This document shows, one piece after another, positions 7,568 to 16,119 of a DNA stretch of 32,453 nucleotides. A program made the position numbers and the translations under genes. Source of the stretch: Flavobacterium sp. SCGC AAA160-P02 (GTDB taxonomy: Bacteria > Bacteroidota > Bacteroidia > Flavobacteriales > Flavobacteriaceae); assembly GCA_000383355.1 (NCBI GenBank), contig KB911105.1, positions 1 through 32,453 on the forward strand, given 5' to 3'. Below the pieces are notes generated by a model, which was not told the origin of the DNA, did no database searches, and was given only the letters and a program-made list of their open reading frames with translations. Position 1 is the first letter of the stretch, and each line of letters opens with the position of its first letter.

Positions 7568-10500
7568 ATGGCTACTCTAAGCCTAGACGATCCGAGATTT
7601 CAACCTTTAACTCCTGAAGAAGAGGAGAGAAGAAAGAAACAAAAAAAAATTACAGAAATAAACAAACAAGACTTAGTTAAAGCTGGTATTGATGAAACTG
7701 ATATTGAATTACCAGACGCAGAAGATAATAATGAAGTTAGTGGTGCGACTGCTTTTGCAGCAGGTTTAGCATCTGGTGTTATTAAAGTAGGTGAAGGTGT
7801 TGTATCATTAGGTGCAGAGTTAATTGATTTAGGTGTAGACACAGATACAGCAGCATCTGTTGAACAATTTTTTGATGACTTAAATCCTTTTGAAGAAATT
7901 GCAGAACAAAGAGCTGTAGGTAGATTAACAGAAGCTTTTGTTCAAATAGCTGTACCAGGAGGCGCAGGTGCAAAAGCAGCAACTATGGCAGCTAAGGCTT
8001 TAAAAGCAAAAAGAGCCGGTAAGTATTTAAATTTTAAAAGTAAGAATGTTAAAAAAGGTACGGCCAAGGCAAAACAATTAAATGATTTATCTGGAAAACA
8101 AAGATTTGCAGCAGTGGTTGCAGGTGGCGCAGCTGGAGAAACATTAGTAGCTGATGTAGAAAAGATAGGAACGTTTGGAGATTTGTTTGAAGCAGGTCCA
8201 ACAGAATTAGATAGAGAAATAACTGAAGATCCTTCGGAAGATGCTTCAAGAAAACTTATGAACAGAATTAAATTTGGTTCAGAGTCAATACTACTTACTC
8301 CATTTGTATATGGCGTTGGAGCGGGTGCTAAAGCATTAGCTAAAAGAGGAAAAGAATTAGCTTATAGTAGTTCCAAAATAGAAAGAGGATTGGATAAATT
8401 AGGAAGTGTGTTTAGATTTAGAGGTACTAAACCTGAAGAAATTGCTACAGCAAAACAAACACAGAAAGCTAGAGGCATGAGAGATACTAATTTCTCCGAA
8501 GAGATGGTATCTAGAATAGACACTCAAGTTGATAAAGTATTTCCGGAGTTTAGAAAATTTTTTAACGCATCTGCTGTTGAAGAAAGGAAAAAATTTTTAA
8601 AAGTTTTAGATGATACTTTATTTGAAGGTGATCTAACAAAGCCTTTAGATGCTAATTTAACAAAACAAGTTTTGACTACAGTTAATAAAAAAATGGGAAA
8701 AGAAGAGGGAGTTGTTGTTGGTAATAAAATTTTATCTATTTTAGAAAAAACAAGAAGAGAATTTAATGATTTGTTAGAAATAACTGCAGCAGGCCCTGGA
8801 GGAAAAGTAGATTTACCTACAGGAGTTACTAAAGATTTAAGAAAGATCATGGGTAACAGAGTTAAAAACTATATAGGTAATACATTTGAAATATTTGAAG
8901 ATGCTGAGTCTGGTTTTTTTCAAAGATATAAACCAACAAGAAAAGCTGTAGATAATACAAAAGCATTATTTATGAGATATGCGGCTAAAAATAAAAATCC
9001 AATTACTGAATTAGAAGCAGAAGGTATGGTAAATGATATAATAAAACAAGTTAGAAAGATGGACCCATCAAAAGATACACTTCCAACATTTGTATATCAA
9101 AATTTATCAAAATCTGCAGACGATGCTTTAGGTTTAAAAACATTTGCACAAACTTTAAATAAAAATTTACCCGGTGGTAAAAAAGAAATACAAGTTATAG
9201 GTAAAGGATCTAAGGTATTTAGAGAATTATTTGGTGAAATAAATGATGTAAGACATTCTATTTTTGAAGGCACAAATAGATTATCCGCAATAGCAAGAAA
9301 GAATCAATTGTTTGATGAAATATTAGATACTGATGAAGCAATGAAAGCTGCTGCAAAATCAGATACTCCTTTAGGTCAAAGAGGGTTTTTTCATGATAGC
9401 CCTTTGTCTGCAAAAAGAGCATTTGGTCCAGAGTCAGATATTGTTCCTATGAATGAATATGTAAAAGAATATTTTAAAGATGGTGTGTTAGTAAATAGAC
9501 TATCTAATACTTATACTACAAGAGAAATAGCAGAGGGTTTTACAAATGTATCTAAGATACAAGATTTTATGAGAGGTGATACTGGAGGTGCATTGGGTAA
9601 AACTTTTTCAGCTGCTTGGAGATATGGAATCTTAACACCAAAAGCAGGTGCACAATATGCAAAAACAATTTTATCCGTACCAACACACATAAGAAATTTT
9701 TTAAGTTCAGCAGCATTTTCAGTTGCAAATGGTGCCATACTTTCTAATCCAAGAGTTTTTGCAAAAGCTATGAACAATGCTTTTGGCACTGTTCAAGTTG
9801 GTGGTCCTAGAAAAGAATTATCACAAGAAAAATATAGAGAATATTTAGAATTAGGTATTGTAAATACAAATGTAAGGATTGGTGATCTTAGAAATCTAAT
9901 GAAAGATGTTAGGTTTGGTGAAGGTAATCTTGCAACAGATAGTATTCTAAAACCCATGTTAAACAGTTTAGGTAAGAAAACATCAAGAGGTGTTAAAAAA
10001 GCAGGGAAGTTTATGCAAGATTTATATGTTGCAGAAGATGATATTTGGAAAATTGTAAACTATGAAACACAATTAGTAAAAAGAGGAGACTTATATAAAA
10101 AATCAGGTATTAAAATATCTGATGATGCACTTAAAAAAGAAGTTGCACAGATTGTACAAGACACTGTTCCAAATTATGCAAAAGTTGGTGAGTTTGTAAG
10201 AGCTATGCGTGTATCTCCACTTGGTAACTTTATGTCTTGGCCATCAGAAGTATTTAGAACAGGTGCCGGTATATTTAGACAAATAATAAAAGATATAAAA
10301 GATCCTATAACAGGTAAAATAAATCCAATAACAAGTAAAAATCCTATGAAATCTGAAGGTATGAAAAGATTAATAGGTACTACAGCTGCAATGGGTATAA
10401 TTCCATATGGATTAATAAAAGGATCACAAGCAATTTATGGTGTAACTCAAGAAGAAGCCGATGCAGCTAGAGATTTTGTTGCACCTTGGTCAAAAAATTC

Positions 10501-11584
10501 ACAATTAATATTTGTAAAAGATCCAGATACAGGTGAATTGTATTACACTGACTGGTCTAAAAATAATGTTTACGATACACTTACAAGACCTTTTCAAAGT
10601 TTACTTACAAATATACAACAAGGTATAGAAGATGAAGAAGTATTATTAAAAGGTTTTGTTGAAGGTATAGCTAAAGCTGCCGGTGAAACAGCATCACCAT
10701 TTATATCTGAATCTATTTACTCAGAAGCATTTGCAGATATTATACTAAGAGGAGGAAGAACTAGAGAAGGACAAGAACTTTGGAATGATACAACACCTTT
10801 AGGTGAACAAATGGTAATTGGTATGCAACATGTAATTAAAACATTAAAACCAACTACAGCTCCGTTTGAAAGAGTATATAAAGGTGCAAAAAATATACCT
10901 GGTAAAGGTCCTACAATATATGAAGTACCAAAAGAACTTGCAGGTGTTTTTGGTTTTAGATTAGAAAAAGTTAATCCTGAAAAAGCATTAGGTTTTTATT
11001 TATATGATCTTAGAAGTGGTCAATCAGAAGCAACTAAATTATTTACTGGTGGTAAATTTGGTGTGTTATCTGGTGAACCTAAAACAACAAAAGATGTAAT
11101 TGAAAGATACTTTGTTGCAAACAAAGCTTTATTTGATGTTAGAAAAAAAGCACAAAAACATTTAATGAATGCTATGAAGTTAGGAGTTAATCCAGATAAA
11201 CTAGAAGAAATATTTGAAAAAAGAGGTATACCTAAAAAATTACTAGATGATTTATTATCTGGTGAATTTAAACCGTATTTTCCATCAGAAAAAATTCAAG
11301 AAAGATTTGAAGACATTTCACTTAAAGGTGGTCAACCTAATCCTTTTTTAGGTGCAGAGGGAACGCTTGAATCTATAAGAGATTTATTAGAAATACAAAA
11401 TTTATATGGTGATTTTAATTTAAATCTTAAAGATTTTTTACCTGATACAGAACCTGAAGGCCAATCAGCATTACCACTTACACCGATGCCTAACCAACAA
11501 GTAGTACAAACTGCGGAATTGTTTACAGTCGCTATTGTTGAAGAAGCTAAAGGTGTTTTTATAGGAGTGATATCAAATATTTGA
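7568..11584 (+). CDS. Giant ejection-type internal virion protein; C-terminus chimeric
   Basis: The frame has 1338 codons, of which only about the first 1312 are native. From about base 11504 on, the frame reads antisense of the tail gene duplicated at bases 1-107, so the final ~26 residues (ending GVFIGVISNI) are artificial and the true stop is missing. The native part has an acidic N-terminus, Ala/Gly-rich hydrophobic stretches near residues 57-90 and 115-145 (AVPGGAGAKAATMAAKALKA) and near 235-265, and a conserved helical core with THIRNFLSS near 705, DDIWKIVNYE near 823 and NFMSWPSEVFR near 887. Size, placement last in the virion block and membrane-active segments fit a large DNA-ejection protein, analogous to T7 gp16. 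No transglycosylase motif was recognised. Confidence 0.65.
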   Translation: MATLSLDDPRFQPLTPEEEERRKKQKKITEINKQDLVKAGIDETDIELPDAEDNNEVSGATAFAAGLASGVIKVGEGVVSLGAELIDLGVDTDTAASVEQFFDDLNPFEEIAEQRAVGRLTEAFVQIAVPGGAGAKAATMAAKALKAKRAGKYLNFKSKNVKKGTAKAKQLNDLSGKQRFAAVVAGGAAGETLVADVEKIGTFGDLFEAGPTELDREITEDPSEDASRKLMNRIKFGSESILLTPFVYGVGAGAKALAKRGKELAYSSSKIERGLDKLGSVFRFRGTKPEEIATAKQTQKARGMRDTNFSEEMVSRIDTQVDKVFPEFRKFFNASAVEERKKFLKVLDDTLFEGDLTKPLDANLTKQVLTTVNKKMGKEEGVVVGNKILSILEKTRREFNDLLEITAAGPGGKVDLPTGVTKDLRKIMGNRVKNYIGNTFEIFEDAESGFFQRYKPTRKAVDNTKALFMRYAAKNKNPITELEAEGMVNDIIKQVRKMDPSKDTLPTFVYQNLSKSADDALGLKTFAQTLNKNLPGGKKEIQVIGKGSKVFRELFGEINDVRHSIFEGTNRLSAIARKNQLFDEILDTDEAMKAAAKSDTPLGQRGFFHDSPLSAKRAFGPESDIVPMNEYVKEYFKDGVLVNRLSNTYTTREIAEGFTNVSKIQDFMRGDTGGALGKTFSAAWRYGILTPKAGAQYAKTILSVPTHIRNFLSSAAFSVANGAILSNPRVFAKAMNNAFGTVQVGGPRKELSQEKYREYLELGIVNTNVRIGDLRNLMKDVRFGEGNLATDSILKPMLNSLGKKTSRGVKKAGKFMQDLYVAEDDIWKIVNYETQLVKRGDLYKKSGIKISDDALKKEVAQIVQDTVPNYAKVGEFVRAMRVSPLGNFMSWPSEVFRTGAGIFRQIIKDIKDPITGKINPITSKNPMKSEGMKRLIGTTAAMGIIPYGLIKGSQAIYGVTQEEADAARDFVAPWSKNSQLIFVKDPDTGELYYTDWSKNNVYDTLTRPFQSLLTNIQQGIEDEEVLLKGFVEGIAKAAGETASPFISESIYSEAFADIILRGGRTREGQELWNDTTPLGEQMVIGMQHVIKTLKPTTAPFERVYKGAKNIPGKGPTIYEVPKELAGVFGFRLEKVNPEKALGFYLYDLRSGQSEATKLFTGGKFGVLSGEPKTTKDVIERYFVANKALFDVRKKAQKHLMNAMKLGVNPDKLEEIFEKRGIPKKLLDDLLSGEFKPYFPSEKIQERFEDISLKGGQPNPFLGAEGTLESIRDLLEIQNLYGDFNLNLKDFLPDTEPEGQSALPLTPMPNQQVVQTAELFTVAIVEEAKGVFIGVISNI

Positions 11585-11610
11585 CCTTCAAAATATAAAA
11601 GTAAAAATTT
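11504..11610 (-). repeat. Inverted repeat copy B (pairs with 1-107)
   Basis: This is the reverse complement of bases 1-107. Bases 11521-11610 match perfectly; the two mismatches fall at 11515 and 11509, at the end that meets the giant ejection-type gene. That is where homology fades, as expected at the switch point of a template-switch junction. Confidence 0.95.
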
Positions 11611-11838
11611 GTCAGTTCCTATTGCAACATAACGGTTACCTTCTAAATCTACAAAAGCAAACTCACGTCTTGCAACACCTACAATACTATCTGATATTAA
11701 TGAAGACCAACCACCAACTTTTTCTGGTAAGTTATATCTAAACCTAACATTATCACAATCAACCCATCTGTTTTCTGCTCCAGATGTTGTGTCTTGCTTA
11801 TCTATTCCAGGTAAGACTTTAAAATCAATAAGAGCCAT
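11504..11838 (-). CDS. Large tail/closure-like virion protein, 5' part (broken at inversion junction)
   Basis: ATG 11838 follows a good Shine-Dalgarno (AAGGAG) and opens MALIDFKVLPGIDKQDTTSG. Codons 1-76 (11838-11611) are unique. The sequence then enters the inverted repeat, whose other copy at base 1 continues in the same frame to 1998. Past about 11504 the minus frame runs antisense to the giant ejection-type gene and stops at 11332, which is meaningless coding. The complete protein would be 741 aa. This gene lies downstream of the fibre block. Confidence 0.8.
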
Positions 11839-11849
11839 TATTTTGCTCC

Positions 11850-12578
11850 TTACGCCGTGTTGGTTTTATACGCCCAACCTCTTGTTGAATCAACGTAGAC
11901 TAATGAAAAGGCTTGACCGTTAGTTGTTAAAGTTAAATTACTTGTACCTGTATTTATTGGTTGGCTATTTCTATTAATAATTAAATTGTTATTGGCAAAT
12001 GTACCTCTAGCATCAACAAATAAAACTTCAGCACCTGTTGCAGGTGAAGCTGGTAGTGTTACTGTAATTGGGTTAGCTGTTGTGTTTGCTAAAATTTGAT
12101 CACCATCGACTGCAGTGTATGCAGTAATTGTTGAAGAGTTTAATGTTACATAACCTTGTTTACGTAATCCTAAACTAACATTTGTACCATCTGAATAAAC
12201 TAATGAAGTAGATCCTATAGGTAATACAACCCCGGATCCTGAAACCGTTTTAACTGTAATAGTATATAAAGTAGATGTACCTCTACTAGTTGCATCTTCA
12301 AATACTATAACTCTTTCAGCACTATCAGGTATAGTTACACTTCTGTTTGCACCAAGTGTACCTGTTAATTTTATGTATAAATTTTTACCGTTTGATGTAG
12401 CACCATTGTCTAATGCTAAAGTAAGATCACCACTTCCAAGTTGTGCAGATGATAAATAACCCGTAGATAATTGTTCTAATATTTGTAAGTTTGTATTAGT
12501 AATCGTGCCCCATAGACCAGCTTTTTCACCGGTAGTGACTAATTCTAATTTTGAGTTTGTTGAAAAAGATGATGCCAT
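11850..12578 (-). CDS. Tail fibre-like protein, 242 aa
   Basis: The N-terminus (KLELVTTGEKAGLWGTITN, then a TNLQILEQ helix) is a virion-attachment module common in marine phage fibre genes. It is followed by beta-rich Thr/Ser/Gly sequence (LTLALDNGATSNGKNLYIKL, NPITVTLPASPATGAEVLFV) and ends with a short aromatic tip (SLVYVDSTRGWAYKTN). The repeated TITLP-type strands suggest a trimeric beta-structured shaft. It is the last gene of the fibre block before the 741-aa tail gene. Confidence 0.75.
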   Translation of the reverse strand: MASSFSTNSKLELVTTGEKAGLWGTITNTNLQILEQLSTGYLSSAQLGSGDLTLALDNGATSNGKNLYIKLTGTLGANRSVTIPDSAERVIVFEDATSRGTSTLYTITVKTVSGSGVVLPIGSTSLVYSDGTNVSLGLRKQGYVTLNSSTITAYTAVDGDQILANTTANPITVTLPASPATGAEVLFVDARGTFANNNLIINRNSQPINTGTSNLTLTTNGQAFSLVYVDSTRGWAYKTNTA

Positions 12579-12584
12579 AATTTA

Positions 12585-13028
12585 TTAATAAGGGTCTATT
12601 GGTGTCCAAGTCATGTTCACCCCTGGTACTATATCGTTCCAGGTAATAATACCCGCCTCTCCTGTGTTTGCCGTTAATTGTGATCCTGTAGGATTCACAA
12701 CTGCTGTTCCTGTCACTGTAACACTTCCTGTCGCTAAGGTCAATGAGTTTCCAGTAACCGATACGTTTGCATCTGCTGAAACTACTACAGTTCCTATACC
12801 TAATGATGTTTGTGATCCAGTTGGACTTACTACTGCTGTTCCTGTAACTGTTACTGTACCTGCTCCAAGACTTACTTGAGAACCACTAGGACTAGCTGTT
12901 ACATCAGTACTAAGTATTGGAGTTCCAACTCCAATAGTTAATGCATTACCTGTTACATTTATAAGGACATTAGGGTTAAAGAACGATGTCGCTATTGGAG
13001 CACCGGATAAGGAAGTTAGTCCGAGCAT
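12585..13028 (-). CDS. Fibre-like protein made of ~22-residue beta repeats, 147 aa
   Basis: Residues about 24-122 are five imperfect repeats of about 22 residues. Each begins P-[ST]-G-S-Q or V-T-G-N-[AS]-L and carries strands such as LGAGTVTVTGTAVV. The unit starts fall near residues 24, 47, 69, 91 and 113. The C-terminus (GIITWNDIVPGVNMTWTPID) is a short Trp-containing cap. Such Thr/Val/Gly repeats form beta-helical or beta-prism shafts in fibres, and repeat number can vary by recombination. A GGAG element precedes the ATG. Confidence 0.7.
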   Translation of the reverse strand: MLGLTSLSGAPIATSFFNPNVLINVTGNALTIGVGTPILSTDVTASPSGSQVSLGAGTVTVTGTAVVSPTGSQTSLGIGTVVVSADANVSVTGNSLTLATGSVTVTGTAVVNPTGSQLTANTGEAGIITWNDIVPGVNMTWTPIDPY

Positions 13029-13031
13029 CGT

Positions 13032-13337
13032 CTATGCTCCTGATTTTGGATATTTAGTTTTAGTAGCTGTTCGTTTAGCTTGTAATTCTGTAAGTGTATC
13101 ACCACCATCTAATAGTGCATGAATACAATCTTGTAAAGTTGGGTATTCTGCTTGTCTATTTCTTTTCCATTCTTCAGCGTCATAGTCTGCTTGTACCTCT
13201 ACCATTTTAGCTTCTATGTCAGCTACTGGTATTGGTGTTGTTCCATTATGCCATTCTATTTCACAAGTGTTAATATCATCTCCTCTTACAATTACTTGTG
13301 CATTAGGATTTATTGTAAGTATTGCTTCTATTATCAT
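13032..13337 (-). CDS. Small fibre-partner protein, 101 aa
   Basis: I choose ATG 13337, which overlaps the stop of the upstream fibre gene as ATGA, over an earlier in-frame start at 13388. The protein starts MIIEAILTINPNAQVIV and carries IEWHNGTTPIPVADIEAKM. That motif is closely matched in the 84-aa gene at 13875-14129 (IEWLNGTTPISKSDIETKM), so the two are paralogues. The C-terminus (YPTLQDCIHALLDGGDTLTE) resembles small proteins found after fibre genes in tailed phages, which often act as fibre caps or assembly factors. Its exact role is inferred from this pairing. Confidence 0.75.
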   Translation of the reverse strand: MIIEAILTINPNAQVIVRGDDINTCEIEWHNGTTPIPVADIEAKMVEVQADYDAEEWKRNRQAEYPTLQDCIHALLDGGDTLTELQAKRTATKTKYPKSGA

Positions 13338-13873
13338 CCTGCGATCTCCATAAGTGTAATTGTAGATTTTATGCCTTCTGGTTGACAAGAAATTATATCT
13401 CCAGCAGTATAAGCTCTTGCTTGTGTTTTATATGTTAGTGAATTTGTTGAAGATGGAGTATCTAAAAAATTTAAATTATTTCTATCATACCTTTGTACGG
13501 AACTTGCACCTCCTATAGAAAGAAAGTTTTCATAAGCTTGATCACCACCATATATTGTAGTGCTGTCTCTTAATATTTTTATTGAAGAACCTCCACTAGC
13601 TGATGCTTCTTGAAGTTTATTTGCTTGATTAACAATAACATAAATTTTATTACTTGTTGAACTAGGAGTTATTGAAGCTGTAAGATTTGTGTCAGTATAA
13701 CTTGTTGTGTTATTATTCACTTGAGCAACTGTAGTTGCAAAAACAACTTGCAAAACCTTACCACCTACACCTGCTGGTAAAGCAGTTACTGCTCCTAAAG
13801 ATGCGTTAGCAATATTACCTTGTGGTATAGTGCCTGTTATTGCATTTGCTCCGCCTAGTCTAGTTATTGCCAT
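13334..13873 (-). CDS. Fibre / receptor-binding protein, 179 aa
   Basis: It starts MAITRLGGANAITGTIPQGN with an Ala/Gly-rich N-terminal shaft. The C-terminal domain (about residues 60-179) is beta-rich: TSYTDTNLTASITPSSTSNK, then ILRDSTTIYGG, a DTPSSTNSLTYKTQA strand and an ITLMEIAG terminus. The same order of motifs and the same MEIAG end occur in the 184-aa gene at 14129-14683, while the N-termini differ. This is the pattern of mosaic fibres with shared tip domains. It is followed at once by the 101-aa partner gene through an ATGA overlap. Confidence 0.75.
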   Translation of the reverse strand: MAITRLGGANAITGTIPQGNIANASLGAVTALPAGVGGKVLQVVFATTVAQVNNNTTSYTDTNLTASITPSSTSNKIYVIVNQANKLQEASASGGSSIKILRDSTTIYGGDQAYENFLSIGGASSVQRYDRNNLNFLDTPSSTNSLTYKTQARAYTAGDIISCQPEGIKSTITLMEIAG

Positions 13874-13874
13874 A

Positions 13875-14129
13875 TTATGCTCCTATCAACGCGTTAATTT
13901 CTGCGTCGTCCAATCCTAAATCTTTTAGCTTCTGTTTACCAGAGGCTTTTTTGTTTGCTTTAGCAATTTCTTCTTCTTCTTTAGTAGGCATCTCTGCCAT
14001 TTTAGTTTCTATGTCAGATTTAGAAATAGGTGTTGTTCCATTAAGCCATTCAATAGTATTAATATCTTCTTCTAAATACTTGAATTCTGCATTAGGGTTT
14101 ATTTTTTTTATTGCTTTTGCTATTGTCAT
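13875..14129 (-). CDS. Small fibre-partner protein, 84 aa
   Basis: It begins MTIAKAIKKINPNAEFKYL and contains IEWLNGTTPISKSDIETKM, which is paralogous to the 101-aa gene downstream of the next fibre. The C-terminus is charged and helical, ending KLKDLGLDDAEINALIG. That end closely resembles the KLKALGLTDDEIEAIK end of the 86-aa gene at 14683-14943. It is coupled to the preceding fibre gene by TAATG. A fibre-assembly or fibre-associated role is inferred from repeated fibre/partner order. Confidence 0.75.
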   Translation of the reverse strand: MTIAKAIKKINPNAEFKYLEEDINTIEWLNGTTPISKSDIETKMAEMPTKEEEEIAKANKKASGKQKLKDLGLDDAEINALIGA

Positions 14130-14683
14130 TATCCTGCTATCTCCATTAAATAAAAATTTGAGTGATAACCATCATTAAATACAACAGCATCGCCATTTCT
14201 TGTTGCAGCTTGTACTTTATAAGTAATTTCTGATGTTGTTGATGGACTATCAATAAAATGAAAAGGTACAATTTGAAGAACATCAGTTGCACCATTTTGA
14301 TGAGCTGCAAAAAAAGCATTTGTGTTACCAGTTTTTACAATACTTGTTGAATCTCTTAAAAATTGTAATCCAAAACCTTCAGTGGTTGCAATAACACCAT
14401 GAACAAAACATTTAAGTAATATTCTGCTAGATGTTGAGCTAGGTGTAATAGCTATGCTTAAAGATGTTAAATCAGTATAAGTTGTTGTTGCAATAGTTTG
14501 CTGACTTGTATTTCTAACTTGAGAAGAAACTTGTATAATATGTCCAGGTGCTGCAAGTGTTGCACCAGATGGAATACTGATCGTATCCCCACTAGCTCCA
14601 ATAGTAATAGTATCAGAACTCTCGTTAATAATGTTATTGCCTGATGTATCTTGTATCGTGTCTACTTTTAAAATTGCTGTCAT
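14129..14683 (-). CDS. Fibre / receptor-binding protein, 184 aa
   Basis: The N-terminal module (ILKVDTIQDTSGNN, then GASGDTISIPSGATL) is shared with fibre genes at 14945-15559 and 15562-16119. The C-terminal domain parallels that of the 179-aa gene (SIAITPSSTSSRILL, FLRDSTSIV, DSPSTTSEITYKVQA, YLMEIAG end). It is beta-rich with no enzymatic motif. It starts on a TAATG overlap with the 86-aa partner and ends on one with the 84-aa partner. Confidence 0.75.
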   Translation of the reverse strand: MTAILKVDTIQDTSGNNIINESSDTITIGASGDTISIPSGATLAAPGHIIQVSSQVRNTSQQTIATTTYTDLTSLSIAITPSSTSSRILLKCFVHGVIATTEGFGLQFLRDSTSIVKTGNTNAFFAAHQNGATDVLQIVPFHFIDSPSTTSEITYKVQAATRNGDAVVFNDGYHSNFYLMEIAG

Positions 14684-14943
14684 TATTTAATCGCCTCTAT
14701 TTCATCGTCTGTTAAACCTAATGCTTTTAATTTAGCATTTGCTGATGCTTTGTCAGCTATTTTTTTAACTTCTGCATCTTTTAATTCTTGTATCTTTGCG
14801 TTGACTTCTGCCTCTGTAGGTTTTGTAATTGAACTGTCATGAACAATTAAAGTAGAGTAGTTTTGTTCTTTACTACTAAAACCAAACCATTGACCATTGT
14901 GCATTGATGCTAAAGCATAATTTAACCAACCTTGTTCATTCAT
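14683..14943 (-). CDS. Small fibre-partner protein, 86 aa
   Basis: It starts MNEQGWLNYALASMHNGQWF, an aromatic N-terminus, and ends in a helical Lys/Glu/Ala tail (ANAKLKALGLTDDEIEAIK). The C-terminal segment is shared with the 84-aa gene, but the N-terminal half is not. It follows directly after the 204-aa fibre gene, its start one base before that gene's stop codon, which continues the fibre-then-small-partner order. The probable function is fibre assembly or capping, by context only. Confidence 0.7.
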   Translation of the reverse strand: MNEQGWLNYALASMHNGQWFGFSSKEQNYSTLIVHDSSITKPTEAEVNAKIQELKDAEVKKIADKASANAKLKALGLTDDEIEAIK

Positions 14944-14944
14944 C

Positions 14945-15559
14945 TTATGTACTTCCTATTCTTATAAATTGAAAATGTGTACCATTATAACCACTATTAC
15001 CCATTATTGTTCCACCAGAACTAGCCACAAATTTTACTTTACAGTTTGTTGTACTAGTAACATCAAAAATCATAGAAGTTGTTATTGCATTATATGATGT
15101 TGAAGCTACTTGAGATCTACAGTTTGCACCTGTTGAATAGCTAGAATTATTTACTGTATATTGTATGTCGCATGATGTTTGTGAAGTAGGATTATATGTT
15201 TGAAAAGTAGCAGTTATATAGTATTTTCCAGTTTCGGGAAAAGTAAATATACCAGAACTTACTGACATAGGAGTTCCTATAACTTCAAAAGATGCATCAT
15301 CATTTTGTTCTAAATTACTAGAAATTGGATCAGCAGCACCACTAAAATCAGTTGTAAGCCTCCAGGTATCTGCTGATGTAATTACATTACCAGATATTCC
15401 AGTGACCGTTGCACCAGTTGTATCAAGAGTGGCTCCTGAAGCTATGTCAAGAGTGGCACCACTAGGAACAGAAAGAGTCTCCCCAGATTGACCAAGAGTA
15501 ATCGTCCCTGATCCAGAGCTAGTTGTTATTGTTCCTACTTTTAAAATTCCGTCTGCCAT
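14945..15559 (-). CDS. Fibre protein with C1q-like C-terminal domain, 204 aa
   Basis: The N-terminal ~65 residues form a short shaft: ILKVGTITTSSGSGTITLG, then GQSGETLSVPSGATLDIASG and a repeated GATLD/GATVTG element. The C-terminal ~135 residues (WRLTTDFSGAADPISSNLE, FTFPETGKYYITATF, NGTHFQFIRIG) have the layout of a C1q/TNF-like jelly roll, including the FPETGKYYI core strand. These domains trimerise and bind receptors in phage fibres. The fold is inferred from pattern and not from a search. It follows the 185-aa gene with a two-base gap. Confidence 0.75.
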   Translation of the reverse strand: MADGILKVGTITTSSGSGTITLGQSGETLSVPSGATLDIASGATLDTTGATVTGISGNVITSADTWRLTTDFSGAADPISSNLEQNDDASFEVIGTPMSVSSGIFTFPETGKYYITATFQTYNPTSQTSCDIQYTVNNSSYSTGANCRSQVASTSYNAITTSMIFDVTSTTNCKVKFVASSGGTIMGNSGYNGTHFQFIRIGST

Positions 15560-15561
15560 AA

Positions 15562-16119
15562 TTATGTACCTAAAATCCTAAATGATGAAAATTGACCTTC
15601 TGTGCCAATAGTAAATGTTTGACCTCCAGGTGTGTTAAAACTTGCATATACTTCTATATAATCATCAGCATCTAAATAAATTACTCCAGAAGGTCCACCT
15701 CTTGATTGAGCTAAAAAAGCATCACCATCAAGTCTATAATTTAAAGAATAGTCTGCTGATCCATTTTTATATATAATTATGTGGCAGCCATAGCCATTAC
15801 CTCCACCACCTGTTAATTCTAAATCTACATTTACTTGATAATGACCAGCAGTTCCTGGTGTAAATTTACTTCCATCAAATTTACCATCACTATCATATGC
15901 TTCTGTAAAAGAAACTTTTGTAAAAGTATCATCACTACCAGTAGCTGATGTTACTGGTTTTGCTAAAAAAGCTGGAGTGTTATCTCCACCAAACCCAGTT
16001 GCAGTTCCAGAGTTAGCGATAGTTACTCCTGATGGAATTGCTATTGTATCTCCACTTGTACCTAGCGTTAGCGTAGTACCTGTAGATGGATCGACTTGAT
16101 TTGTTTCTAGTTTACTCAT
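15562..16119 (-). CDS. Fibre protein with C1q-like C-terminal domain, 185 aa
   Basis: The shaft (STGTTLTLGTSGDTIAIPSG) is homologous to those of the 184-aa and 204-aa fibres. The C-terminal domain starts near residue 48 (PAFLAKPVTSATGSDDTFTK) and has the C1q-like signature strands KFTPGTAGHYQVNVDLEL and DYIEVYASFN, ending FSSFRILGT. That pattern indicates a jelly-roll tip with a predicted receptor-binding role. It starts on a TAATG overlap with the 150-aa gene. Confidence 0.75.
   Translation of the reverse strand: MSKLETNQVDPSTGTTLTLGTSGDTIAIPSGVTIANSGTATGFGGDNTPAFLAKPVTSATGSDDTFTKVSFTEAYDSDGKFDGSKFTPGTAGHYQVNVDLELTGGGGNGYGCHIIIYKNGSADYSLNYRLDGDAFLAQSRGGPSGVIYLDADDYIEVYASFNTPGGQTFTIGTEGQFSSFRILGT

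Noticed and set aside
1..11610. Site-specific phase-variable inversion as the main explanation for the inverted repeat
   Set aside because: No recombinase gene is seen, the repeat lies at the exact window edge, and the flipped order gives a normal one-strand phage module. It is kept only as an alternative.
13338..13388. Upstream start at 13388 for the 101-aa fibre-partner gene
   Set aside because: ATG 13337 overlaps the previous stop as ATGA and gives an N-terminus like that of its 84-aa paralogue.
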